From Ichthyophis bannanicus (taxonomy: Eukaryota; Chordata; Amphibia; Gymnophiona; Ichthyophiidae): 64,000 nt of DNA. Shown here in pieces: positions 33,311 to 44,094 of the stretch (its first letter is position 1; the number at the start of each line of letters is the position of its first letter). The DNA is taken from contig CM066033.1 of NCBI GenBank assembly GCA_033557465.1, forward strand, positions 232,440,109 through 232,504,108. Direction: 5' to 3'. The notes under the pieces were generated by a model, which saw nothing but the letters and a program-made list of their open reading frames with translations, had not been told where the DNA came from and did no database searches. The translations under genes and the position numbers were made by a program.

Positions 33311-34740
33311 GCATGTCCCTATATTTTACCCTACAATGCAGATACAACAGCAACATGTGCAAAGCCCAAAGCAGCGGTGAACAGGGGTGCAAACACCCAC
33401 TCACACAGGCTCCACAATCCAATGATGCATGGAGCGGCAGGCTGTTGGCCCCAGCATTGGGATGATGTTATCACCAGATCACTACTACTACCCCCTGCAT
33501 AGTTTAGCAATGTCGGCACTGTGATCAGGACTAGTGTGGCGGGCAGGGCTGCCAACCACCCCTATCTTTGTATAATGCTGCAAAAGGAGTGAGCGTGTTT
33601 GTATGTCTATCCATTGTTCTGTGGCTGCCCACACTTCACTGGGCCCAAAATGTCCCACTGTTACCAGCGTTAGCCTGTTTAGATGCATAATGAGGAGCAA
33701 GGTATTCTGGGTATGGCCCGGACAGGGCAGATTGGCCAGGATGCATCTTCACAGGGTGTGGGGCAATGGCTAGGACACTGTAGTGCCTGACCACCACCTG
33801 CATGGACAGGGTGACCACAGCATGGCATGCTGGGAGGGCACTCACTCTGAACGAGTAGTGACCATGGCAGGTCTAGGTTCCCACATAGCGCTCTATGCTA
33901 TTTGTCTCTAGTGATATATTTGTGTTCCCTAGTGCTGTGGTCCTAATCTCTGAGATGCCTGCTTGCTGCACATAGTTCTTGGTGGACTGTCTGCAGTTAG
34001 ACTGTGCATGGTTCGAACACCTTTAAGGTACAGTCTGACTGTGCTGTCTGCTAGTGATTGGTAGATAGTGGTGGGAGGCATTTGGGGTTTCCAGACCTAA
34101 CTCCAGCATTGCTGCTGTTCTGCCACTGTCCCAGTTAAAGGTATGGCTCTGACCCACCAACCCTGGAGGGCTGTCTCATACAAACAGGATGGAAGTTGCT
34201 TCCCTGGGTCAGGGGCACTGTTTTTTACCTACAAAAGGGTGATGTGGGCCCTTTGGGGTATGTAGTGTATACCACTGTGACCTATACAGCCACTGCTATG
34301 CACACCTCATGCAATTCTAGGAACCCCTCTGCCCTGATAACAGCTGCCCATGTCAGCCAGACCCTCACACGGGGTACACACTAATCTGGCTGGTGTCTGG
34401 TCCCACAGGGCCACATGTGACTGCAGGATACAGATGGACAACAAATTACCTTCAGTTGCACTGCACGGCACACCTGTCACACACTGGTAGTGATGGGGAT
34501 GTACAGCAGGACCTATCTCTAGCACCACATGTACTGCGGACCTAGTGCTGGGCACCAATCCTATCCCTCAGGGTGATCACAGAACCTGCACAATGGCATG
34601 GTCTGTAGCTACTCTGTGCCAGTATCACACACTGTCAGTTCGTCTTTCCCAGATGAGGTACCGGAGAGGTGCAGACCCCATTTGGTGATCAGCTGTAGAC
34701 AGGTATTCAGCATGTGCATTGCATCATGGGTACTGCTGTG

Positions 34741-34815
34741 ACATACACCATGGAGGTATAGCCTACTGGTTAATACATTGCCATTCTTGGCAGTGTTCAT
34801 TGGTTCAGTTCCTCA
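34741..34815 (+). other. Second tRNA-like module in copy A
   Basis: An A-box-like tatagcctactggttaata is followed about 40 bp later by the B-box-like ggttcagttcctc. The same wording (ctactggttaatacattg versus caatggttaatacattg) occurs in the inverted arms of copies B and C. Confidence 0.5.
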
Positions 34816-35530
34816 TTGTTCCCTCCTCTCAGGCCTGTCCTACTCAAATAGTGGGCATGCCTGTAGAGGTCATATTTTTGCAGATCTGCGCTTCCAGCCC
34901 ATAATACCCTCACCACAATTGCCAACATTCCCTCGGTCCGTCTAGCTGCGTCTGTCAGCTGTGTAGAGTCCTGTCTGCCTGTGCAGGCTGCCAGCCCATG
35001 TCCTGCACTGCTACCCTTTCCTGCATTGCGCCTCATCGTGCTTGCCTCGCCTGTGCCTGATCTGCATGGCACCACCACTCCTCTGTCCACCCATCATTGT
35101 AACTATCCTGCCACCTCCGCCTTCACTGGGGGATACGTATTCCCATCGTCTGCCACCAACTGTTTTTCCGGTACTTTACATTGCCAACACCCTGTGCTGT
35201 GGTAGAGCTTCCCCACCATGTTTGTCATCAGTACTGGCAGGCACATGGGATGCCCGCAGATATGGCAGGTCCAGCGGCTCCCACTTCTCCCTCCTTCGCT
35301 CACCTGTTCATTGCCTTTCCTGAGTGCTCTATCTAGTGTTAGGGCTACATCTGTCTCTGTTCCACACAGGTCATGCATGTCATCCTGAGGCACCTTGCAG
35401 TCCCTAGGGCACACTACCCTAGGACACCATAACCTTGTTAGGCCACCTTAACCTATGGTTCCATAGCCCAGGGTACCTTCTGCGGTGACTTGTCCAAGGG
35501 TGCCTAATATGACGCTTAGCCTAGGAGGCC

Positions 35531-35662
35531 CTACAGGGCGCCTTCTGAGGCACCTTATAAGGCACCTTACTAGGCACCTTACAAGGCACCTTACTAGGCA
35601 CCTTACAAGGCACCTTATCAGGCGCCTTATAAGGCGCCTGATAAGGTGCCTTGCAAGGCGCC
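35531..35662. repeat. 12-bp tandem array in copy A
   Basis: Eleven consecutive 12-bp units, starting at 35,531 and every 12 bp to 35,651, follow the consensus ttaNNaggcacc, with ggcgcc variants towards the right. Units contain the self-complementary pieces ttataa and ggcgcc, so the array can fold on itself or pair between units. Degenerate units continue on both sides (about 35,388-35,530 and 35,679-35,700). Related 12-bp units occur at the matching position in copies B and C. Confidence 0.92.
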
Positions 35663-35788
35663 TTGTACCACTCGTTATTCTAAGGCGCCTTGTAATGCGC
35701 GTTCTCTGTCAGCTTGCTGTAACGATGCACCGCCCATGCCTTTATATGGGCATCTCTACCTTTACCGTGGAACCTACCACGAATTACA

Positions 35789-35814
35789 TTACCGCAGTTT
35801 AGTAAACATACCCC
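35789..35814 (-). repeat. Copy A right terminal inverted repeat
   Basis: Ends in ttagtaaacatacccc, followed by the tta target duplication at 35,815-35,817. Confidence 0.95.
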
Positions 35815-35817
35815 TTA

Positions 35818-37963
35818 GTGTTTGTACACAGGAGTAATACTTGGTGGGGGAAGTGTTTTTAGGAGATATCATGGTCAGACCATAGAGCTATCTTTTTTAT
35901 TGTGCCTTCAGTTTTTAAAAAAGGGGAGGGGTTAGAAAGATCCAATGGGAAGATGAAATGGAGGAGAGTGGGGGAGGAAAGGCTTCAGGAGAAACTAGCT
36001 GCTAGGTGGTCAAGGTGGACGCAGGTAAGGTGGGACTTTTATTGGACAGATGGAATGAGGGGATTTAGGGGTTATGAAGGAAATGGTTCCTCTGAGGAGG
36101 GAACCAGAAAATTTGTTAGTAGACTATTAGGCTTTCCAGAAAAATTAAGGAAGCTGAAATAAGCCAAATACGGTATCATCTGGAGTGTCATTGGCAGCAG
36201 TCAAAACGAAGGGAGGTGTGGAAGAAAAGAAAAAAAAGCTACTTCAGCCTATAAGGAGCAATATTACCACCTAAGATGGAGAGGTCCTGTAACCCTTCAA
36301 GGGCACCGTTTCATGTGGTTAATTTTTAGTTAGGAATAAAGAATCAGAGAAAACTGAGGGCATGCCAGATTATGAGAGCTTCAGAATGTTTTTTAAGAGA
36401 ACACAAAGAGAATTAGGGCATCATGGAGTTCAACAGGGTCTGAAGGTAGGTTAAAGGACAAGGAGTGGGATAGATAGTTTTGATCTCCTGTCAGAGGAGG
36501 ATGTAAGATTTCAAGTTAGGAATTCTAAATTGGTCGGATGCGTTCCCTGCAATGCTAGACTGGTTAAGCATTTCTCCTCAGAGCTAGTGGCTTACTTGGG
36601 TGACATCATTAACTCCTCTTTAACAGAAGGGGTAGTCCCAGAGAACAGTTTTCAGACCAAGACTAAAGTCTCGGACATCTGATAGACTTAGGTGTGATAA
36701 TTATAGACCTGTGGCCATACAGACCTTCTTAGCAAAACTGCTAGAGTAAATGACTAACAGCCATGAGCACAGTTAGAAGTTGGGAAAGTGGCAGTCCAGT
36801 TTTAGATGGGGTCACAGCACTGAAACAGTTGTGATGGTAGTGGCTGACCCCATATGGAGTTATTTGGATACAAATCAGGAGGAGGTTTTGATGATACTTC
36901 TCGACCTCACCTCAGCTTTTTGGTTAACCATCAGATATTGTTGGAAAGGTATGAATAGGTAGAGATTGGAGGCCATGCACTGCCTTGACTGGCATCTATT
37001 CTGTCCATCAGACATCAGGTGGTGTAGGTAAATAGCATGCTGTCTCTTCCAAAAGGGTGCTTCTGGGAGTCCCCCAAGATACCTCCTTCTCCCCACTTCT
37101 GATTTCACAATGGGTGGTGGAATGTCACTGCTATTCAGATGACATTCAAATGATTATTCAAGTGCAGGGAGATTTAGGAGTTGAGACAGAAAGTCAATGG
37201 ATGCCTTAGAGAAATCTTGCAATGGTTAGTGGAGAGTGGACTGAAGCTTAATAGTACAAAGACAGAATTACTCTCAGTAGGGAGAGATTTGGCTAGATGG
37301 AATGAGTTCTGAATCGAGGTTGATATAACAAAGGGGACTCCAGTAGATCAGTGGTGGTTTTGGAGGAATCTTTTAGGGCTCTCATGAGGGCAACAATACA
37401 GATAGTGAATTATAAATTAGGGCTGATACACAGGATAAGAACTTATTTGACTTTCCAATTCTTGCATACAGTGGTTCCTGACCCTAGTGATTTCCCATTT
37501 AGATTATGGTAACGTATTGTTGGAGCGGTTGCCATTGATACTGGTAAGAAGATTGTATAAAAAGTGGTCGCCTGAGTGGTGCTGGGAAAATTTTGGTGGG
37601 TAAATGTGCCCCTCATGCTATGAACTTTGCATTTGCCTCCTATATAACTTAAGGCTAAATTTATGATGTTGGTCATGTTTTCAGGGTTTTGAGGAAAGGT
37701 AGACCTGCTTATTTAACAGCTAGAATGTAATGATATCAGCCATAAAGAAGTTTACAGTTGGAGAATTGTTATGAAATGGTGGAATGGAGTGTCAGCTTCT
37801 ATCCCATAGGAACAGGATTAGAGAGCATTCAAGAAGAAACTGAAAACTTGCCTTTTTCCTAAAGGTTAATGGAGTGGGGTTTGTAGGGAGGGGGCATGGA
37901 AGGAAGAAGGTTAATAATAGTTTATAATTTGAGGGGAAGGGAGGGGTAGTAGTGTGATGTGAG
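35818..37963 (+). mobile_element. Host LINE (L2-like), right of transposon A up to Tc1
   Basis: Plus-strand L2-like LINE continuing from 32,276. Readable blocks are SDHRAIFF near 35,875, RWGHSTETVVMVV near 36,800, EEVLMILLDLTSAFW near 36,880 (first RT Asp block), YSDDIQMIIQVQ near 37,135 (YADD with one Ala to Ser change; Asp pair intact) and ISHLDYGNVLLERLP near 37,490. It ends near 37,860, where a 3' UTR begins. Stops and frameshifts break it throughout. After the Tc1 element the 3' UTR resumes at 41,788. Confidence 0.75.
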
Positions 37964-38190
37964 TACAGTTGTAGTCAACATTATCGGCACCTTGCATTTT
38001 AGGTATGTTGTGTATAATATCTTGAAAAATAATTGGAAATATTCCAACTGTATGTCATCATAATATTTTAAAAGTGTGTTCAAAGATATTCAACAAAAAA
38101 CAAGATTTCTGTGCAATTTAGATGTAGTAATTTCTGAGAAAAAAAAACAAAATATTACCTGGATAGGATTAATGGCATCCTTTACTAAAA

Positions 38191-39223
38191 TTAGATTGCA
38201 CAACCCTTGGCAGTGATAATAGCCTCCGAACGTTTCTGGTAGCCATCTACAAGTTTCAAACATTTGTAGGCTGGTAGTTTCTCCCACCCTTCAACTGTGA
38301 TTTGTTCAAGCTCATGAATATTTCCAGGATTCCTTTTACCAAAGGCAGATTTCAGCTCTTTCGAAAGGTTCTCAATTGGATTCAGATCAGGATTCATTGC
38401 TGACCAGTTTACAACAGTCCATTTGTTCCTTTTTAACCATTCTTTTGTTCATTTGGATGTACGTTCTGGGTCATTGTCCTCCCGGAGCACACATGACCTT
38501 CGACACAGACCTAGCTTTCTGACATTAGGTAGCACATTTCACTTCAAAATACCTTGGTAGTCCTCTGACTTCATGATTCCTTTAATAGGTTCCAGGCCTC
38601 CAGTTCCTGAGGCAGCAAATAAGCCCCACAACATTATGGAGCCTTCACCATATTTAACTGTAGGAAGGGTTTTTTATTTTTCCTTATAAGCTTTATTTCT
38701 TCACCTGTACTGTAAATATATCACTGGACTGCATTGCCAAAGAGCTCAAGCTTGATTTCATCTGTCCACATAATATTTTCCTAGAACGATTGTGATTTCT
38801 CAAGGTGGGTTTGGGCAAATATCAGACATGCCTTTTTATGTCTGTCTTTGAGAAGTGGAGTCCTCTTGGACTTTGCCCATTAAGTCCTTCTTTGTTTAGT
38901 GTGTGGCGTATGGTGTGGGTTGAAAGCACCACTCCAGATTGCTCCAGATCAGCCTTAAGCTTTTTGGTTGTTGTGCGTGGTATTTTGTTTTTTCCAACAG
39001 TTCACACTAACCTTCAAAGACTTCTTGGATTAATTTTCATCTTCCCACCACATCCTGGGAAGTACTTGACAGTTCCATGATCAGAAAACGTCTTAATATC
39101 AATGCAAACTGTAGACACAGGAATCCCAGGATCTTTGGAGATGGCCTTGTACTACTTTAAAGTTTGATGTTTGGTGATAATGGCTTTTCTGATGGTCTCA
39201 AGCAGCTCTCTTATCTTCACCAT
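38191..39223 (-). pseudogene. Tc1 transposase remnant
   Basis: Tc1 transposases cut and paste their own DNA using a DDE catalytic triad after binding the ends through N-terminal helix-turn-helix motifs. The N-terminus is MVKIRELLETIRKAI at 39,223. All three catalytic positions can still be read: Asp in IMWTDEIKLELFG near 38,760, Asp in EDNDPERTSK near 38,470, and Glu in NPDLNPIENL near 38,380. The C-terminus ELEQITVEGWEKLPAYKC ... AIITAKG ends near 38,191. Frames change and stops occur (for example after KHQTLK and after SKERTSK-like text), so the gene is dead, though its triad codons survive. Confidence 0.85.
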
Positions 39224-39448
39224 TGTGAAAATGGAACAGGGAGTGAATGTGGCCATTTTAAACATTAGAGCCATCATTCATTGGTTGAGTCAAGTCATGT
39301 GAGTACTGATGACTGATCACAGATGAGTCTAATTTTACTGCATTGGGAATGTGGTTCTTCTGTTCAAACTGATTTGAATTGTTTATAAGAGTGCCAATAA
39401 TCATGTCCTATCAACTAACAAAGACTGCTTAATATCCCCACCTATATA

Positions 39449-41583
39449 ATTAATTACAATAAAAGGATAAACTTATGCCTGAATAAACAAATCTCCAATA
39501 TACCAAAATAATTTTTTTTGTTGGATCATTTGCCTTGAAAGAAGAACTCTTTCTCGTAGCAAATCCTCTATTTTAAAAGGGATCAACCCTTCTAATCACA
39601 CACTAAAGGATAATACCAAAATTCCCCCCAGTATTACTTATCTGAAGCCGCACTTTCCAGAAGAGTTAGAAACTTTTAAACCAGCACCATGGTAGAGACT
39701 CCTTCTGCTTAACCACTCCACAGATGGTCGCTCAAGCTGCAATACTTGTGTTTAACTTTCACCGCGCTGGTGCGGAAAACACACTCTAACTCAGTGCTCT
39801 TGACTTGCTCCACCATGCTGGTGCAGAGAACATGTCCCAATTGAATACACTTTAAACTGCATGCTCAATCTGCTACACAACGTTGAGTTTCAGGCCCCGG
39901 AAACCCCGACCCTTCCTCATGCTCGCTGCGTGATCAACAATGATGTGTGCACTACATCATCAATCTAGGCTATTTATTGGTCCAATCCTACCATGTGGCA
40001 ATCAATCGTTATACATGCATTGGCTATTCATAAGTGACCAATCCCACTGATCATATCAAACTCCACAAATCTAATACCAGATTTAAACCCTCCACAGAAA
40101 CAGACCCCAAACGATCTATCCAAGCTTGTTCAAGGTATTGTAAACGGGATAAATGATACTCCCTCTGGGACTCTCAGGTACAAACTCCAATATATGCCAT
40201 TTTAAATCTTGAAATGTGTGTTTAAACTCTTGACAATGAAGAGCCATTGGAGCTGAAAGAGCTTGAGAATTTATTTGGGACAGATGTTCCTGCAAACGTT
40301 TCTTCATAGAGCGAGTTATTCTTCCGAAATAATTCTTTTGACAAGGACACATCAAAATATGTACCACAAACAAACTCAGACAGGTGGTATAATGTCTACT
40401 AAAAAATCTCTTATTGGTTACTGGATCTTCCCATATTGTGCCCTCTATAGTGGATATACAAAAGTCACAAGATTTACATTGAAAATGTCCTCTATCTCTC
40501 TCAAAAAGTCAAGCTCTTAAATCAATGGCATGTTTTTGAAATTCTACCTCTTTAGAACATAAGCGTCGCAATCGAATAAATTGTCCCACTGGAAGACCTC
40601 TCCGCAGAGGGCCCGGGTGGTAACTACGATAGTGTAACAAAGTATTCCTTTGCACTGGTTTTCTTTACAATGCTTATAAATTAAAAGATCTAACAATTCA
40701 ATGGATAGCAAATTTTAAATTCATACTCAACATATTTATCCATTCAAAAAAATCCTTTAATTGTGATTCTGTAACCGTCCACATGAAAAAAATGTCATCC
40801 AGAAATCTGGACCACATCCTTATGTAGGCATACCATTCAGAAGTATAGATATAAGATTCAAATTGAGCCATGTACAAAGTTGCTATTGATGGAGCCACCG
40901 TTGCTCACATTGCTACTCCATAAGTCTGTAAATAATAAAGTCCATTAAACTGAAAAATATTATGTTTCAAAACTAAAGCCAATAAATCTAATAAAAATTC
41001 CCTAGGCATGTGATATGGTAATTATAGGAGGAAGTTGCATAACCATAGCTAATGCCTCATCTAGATCTATGTTGGTATATAATGCTGTTACATCCATTTT
41101 TACTAATATTCAAGAGGTGGGATCAACAGTTTCCTGTCGTAAAAACGACAAAAAATGAAATGAATCTTTAATATAAAATGGTATCTTTAAAGTAGAATGT
41201 CATAGAAAAATATCATAAAATTTTGACAAGGGTTCTAAAAGAGAACCTCGACAAGACACAATGGGATGTCCAGGAGGAGAATTCATACTTTTATGGATCT
41301 TATGAACCATATACATGACCGGTAATACCAGGTGTTTTTTATTCAATGCTGAGACAATGCCTGAGTAGTGCACAGTTTAATTTGCACTCTCAAATCCTCT
41401 GTAGGATCAGCATCCAAAATTTTATAAAACTTCCTATCCGATAGATGTGCTAATACAATGTCAGTGTATTCCTCCATATCCTGCACCATTATAGCTCCAC
41501 CTTCTTCTTTCAAGGCAAATTTCTTTTGGTATATTGGAGATTTGGTTATTCAGGCATAGGTTTATCCTTCTATTGTAATTAAT
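39449..41583. repeat. Inverted arms bracketing PLE-2
   Basis: The left arm at 39,449-39,545 (attaattacaataaaagg ... cctgaataaacaaatctcc) is matched in reverse complement by the right arm at about 41,504-41,583. The left arm has a short extra T-rich stretch. The right arm continues into the RT frame of PLE-2. An inverted partial copy at the end of a Penelope element, or a subterminal repeat of the Tc1, could produce this. Confidence 0.75.
39512..41525 (-). mobile_element. Penelope-like element (PLE-2), 5'-truncated
   Basis: Minus-strand Penelope-like retroelement nested in the Tc1. The RT block RMWSRFLDDIFFMW (catalytic Asp pair) is near 40,790 and MAPSIATLYMAQFESY is just upstream. The zinc-finger-like linker HFQCKSCDFC lies near 40,470, and the GIY-YIG endonuclease start VVHILMCPCQKNYFGR near 40,355. 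The N-terminal GGAI block, corresponding to ADKGGAVV, is at about 41,490, where the element is truncated. The 3' part (40,115-39,545) has no coding sequence and a terminal motif gtttcaggccccggaaacc. It is flanked by inverted arms (see separate entry). Confidence 0.82.
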
Positions 41584-41787
41584 AATCATGTCCAAGCAAT
41601 GTCACCGTTTTTATACTATTTTCTACTATTTCCTTTTTAATTGGTTTTGTTTTATTTGATTCTTTTATGTGTCAAATATGTATGCATATATAGTCCAAAG
41701 CCATTTCACTGGCCACTTTTTTTTAGAAGACATTGCACATTAAGGGATTGAACTGCAAGTGTGCCAATGATGTTGACCACAACTATA

Positions 41788-41870
41788 GATCTGATTTTAT
41801 TGTACACTGCACTGAACAAATATTATTTGGTAAGATCACAATCAAGGCCTTGTAAAATAAATATAAAGTA
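41788..41870 (+). mobile_element. Host LINE 3' end, right of the Tc1
   Basis: Reads ttattgtacactgcactga ... ggtaagatcacaatcaaggc ... aaataaatataaag, the kind of L2-like 3' terminus that completes the LINE interrupted at 37,963. From 41,870 to 42,100 I see nothing recognisable. Confidence 0.6.
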
Positions 41871-42104
41871 GCAGTAGGCTAGAGTATTTATCTAAATATG
41901 CATATCAGGCTTATGGTGTGCACTTTCAATGTGGGCATGCAAAGGGGTGAAGCTTGGACATACACTTGTAAAACATAATATTTTATAATTTATTTTAAAA
42001 AAAATCTAGGTGCGGACATTTATGCCAGAAATATTTTTTTTGATATTGTGAATAAGATGATTTACTCATATTAATCAAATATTATAGTGCTGCTGGTATT
42101 TGGT

Positions 42105-42184
42105 TTATTTATTTAACATTTTTATATACCGCTTTTCAAGTTTATCAAAGCGGTTCACAGAGAACAGAACATTATTATGATGTA
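42105..42184 (-). mobile_element. Antisense LINE/SINE 3' tail
   Basis: Starts tttatttatttaaca and contains tatataccgcttttc and aaagcggttcacag. This is the reverse complement of the tail stem shared by the SINE and LINE families here. Confidence 0.65.
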
Positions 42185-42886
42185 ATAAGAAGATAAATTC
42201 CATACTGGCTCAGACCAAAGTCCATCAAGACCAGTATCCTGTTTCCAACAGCGGCCAATCCAGGTCACAAGTACTAGCAGTTTCCCCAGAAGACATACGG
42301 GTTCCATAATTTTTGTTTTTTTGGGGCAAGCAATGGATTACCTGGGTCCTCTTTAATAATGGTTATGGACCTTTCCTACAGGAACTTGTCTAAATCTTTT
42401 TTAAACCCAGCTACACTAGCAGTTTTTACTACATCCTCCAGTAATGAATTCCGGAGTTTGATTAAACATTGACTGAAAAAATATTTTCTCTTATTAGTCT
42501 TAAACGGGTTACACTGAATTTTCATTGCATATCCTCTAGTCTTTCTATATTTGATGGTGTAAAGAATTGACCTACGTTTACCTGTTCCACTCTGTTCATT
42601 AATTTATAGACCTCTATCATATTTCCCTTCAGCCGTCTCTTTTCCAGGTTGATTGATTGAAATTTTTATTAATTTTTCCATATTGTTTCCGATTACAAGC
42701 AAACAAGCAAAAACGAAAACACAAAATCTTACACATTATAAAGAAAAAGAAAACAGAATAATATAGTCCACAAAAGGACTTTGGTTTCTTTTCCAGGTTG
42801 AAAAGCCCTAACCTTTTAAGCCTCTCCTCATAGGGGTATCCTTCCATCTCCTTTACCATTTTGTTGGTTCTTCTCTGTACCTTTTC
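42185..42886 (-). mobile_element. CR1-1, 3' end piece
   Basis: The C-terminal codons and 3' UTR of a CR1, ending at the 3' terminus near 42,185 (complement of ccatactggctcagacc). Its upstream text stops at KVQRRTNKMVKEMEGYPYEE, exactly where the inserted CR1-2 begins, and the earlier part of the same copy resumes at 45,083. It carries the L1-like insert at 42,653-42,786. Confidence 0.82.
42653..42786 (-). mobile_element. Short L1-like insert with 15-bp target duplication
   Basis: A 134-bp insert flanked by identical tcttttccaggttga at 42,638-42,652 and 42,787-42,801. On the minus strand it ends attaataaaaatttcaatcaa, a polyadenylation-like signal near the 3' end with no long A run. It is like the insert at 2083-2263 in target-duplication length and severe truncation, but the bodies differ. 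Confidence 0.78.
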
Positions 42887-43118
42887 TATAAGAACATAAG
42901 ATATGCCATACTGGGTCAGACCAAGGCCCATCAAGCCCAGTATCCTGCTTCCAACAGTGGCCAATCTAGGTCATACGTACCTAGCAGTTTCCCCAAAAGA
43001 CACAGGTTCCACAATGCTTGTACTGGGTCAAGCATTGATATCCTGGGTCCCTTCTTAATAATGGTATATGGACCTTTCCTCCAGGAACTTATCCAAACCT
43101 TTTTTAAACCCAGCTACA

Positions 43119-43949
43119 CTAACAGCCATCCTCTGGTAACAAATTCCAGAGCACTAACCTTTTTAGCCTTTCTTCATAGGAGTATCCTTCCATCCCCTTT
43201 ACCATTTTGGTGGCTCTTCTCTGAACCTTTTCTAATAAGGGTATATCCTTTTTAAGATACGGCGACCAGAATTGCACACAATATTCAAGGTGTGGTCTCA
43301 CCATGGAATGATATAGAGGCATTATAATATCTTTTGTTTTATTTTCCATTCCTTTCCTTATGATACCTAGCATTCTATTTCCACACTGGGCAAAGGGTTT
43401 TAACATGTTATCCACAATGACGCCTAAATATTTTTCCTGGGTGGTGGTTCCTAATGTGGAACCTTGCATCGTGTAACCATAGTTTGAGTTGTTCTTCCCT
43501 AGGTGCATAACTTTGCACTTGTCCACATTAAATTTCATCTGCCATTTTGATGCCCAGTCTTCCAATTTATCAAGATCCTCTTGAAATTTTCCACAATCCT
43601 GTTGGGTTTTAACAACTTTAAATAGTTTTGTGTCATCTGCAAATTTGATAACCTCACTCGTTATTCCACTTTCCAGGTCATTTATGAATATGTCAAAAAG
43701 CAGCGGACCCAGCACAGATCCCTGGGGTACACCACTATTCACCTTTCTCCACTGGGAAAATTGGCCATTTAGCCCTACCCTCTGCTTTATATCTTTTAAG
43801 CAGTTCCTGATCCACAGTAGTACACTGCCTCCTATCCCATGACTCTTTAGTTTTGCCAAAAGTCTCTGATGAGGGACCTTGTCAAAGGCTTTCTGAAAGT
43901 CCAGATACACTATATCAACCGACTCACCTTTGTCCACCTGTTTATTCAC
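43119..43949 (-). pseudogene. CR1-2 reverse transcriptase (long open frame)
   Basis: A 276-residue open frame covers RT palm to C-terminal domain: YLDFQKAFDKVPHQRLLAK (catalytic Asp), SGVPQGSVLGPLLFDIFIND, EVIKFADDTKLFKVVKT with an intact FADD, WQMKFNVDKCKVMHLGKNN, VRPHLEYCVQFWSPYLKKD and [19 protein letters not shown]. It ends LVLWNLLPEDGC because of the deletion near 43,150, instead of the usual longer CR1 tail. The upstream frame at 44,095-44,832 is in a different phase, with a gap of about 145 bp, so the ORF2 is broken. Confidence 0.85.
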
Positions 43950-44094
43950 ACCTTCAAAAAAAATAACAGATTAGTAAGACAAGATCTTCCTTGTCTAAAG
44001 CCATGTTGGCTGTCTCCCATTAGGCCATGACTATCTACATGCTGAGTAATTTTATTCTTTATGATGGTTTCTACCATTTTTCCCAGTACGGACA

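Larger units (their letters stand above)
32277..35814. mobile_element. GGGG-TIR DNA transposon, copy A (non-autonomous)
   Basis: A 3,538-bp element bounded by 26-bp perfect terminal inverted repeats that start ggggtatgtttactaaactg, and flanked by tta at 32,274-32,276 and 35,815-35,817. The 3-bp duplication and G-rich ends fit PIF/Harbinger best, but this is inference. No transposase or Myb-like frame is recognisable; open frames are short and differ between copies. The inside matches copies B and C in reverse orientation (for example 33,640-33,850 against 47,400-47,600). It carries a 12-bp tandem array near its right end and tRNA-like modules. Copy A lacks the palindromic duplication seen in B and C. 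Confidence 0.85.
37966..41785 (-). mobile_element. Tc1-type DNA transposon carrying a Penelope-like insert
   Basis: Terminal repeats cagttgtagtcaacatta (left) and the complement of tagttgtggtcaacatca (right) are inverted and flanked by TA at 37,964-37,965 and 41,786-41,787. TA duplication with such termini is diagnostic of Tc1/mariner. The transposase remnant is on the minus strand at 38,191-39,223. The Penelope-like element at about 39,512-41,525 lies inside, which explains a length well above the usual 1.6 kb. Confidence 0.88.

Noticed and set aside
35388..35700. A CRISPR array
   Set aside because: Units are contiguous 12-bp repeats without spacers, in a eukaryotic transposon.
35485..35802. 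Open frame of 105 codons with Arg-His-Leu repeats
   Set aside because: It is a translation of the 12-bp tandem array (12 is a multiple of three), not evidence of a protein.
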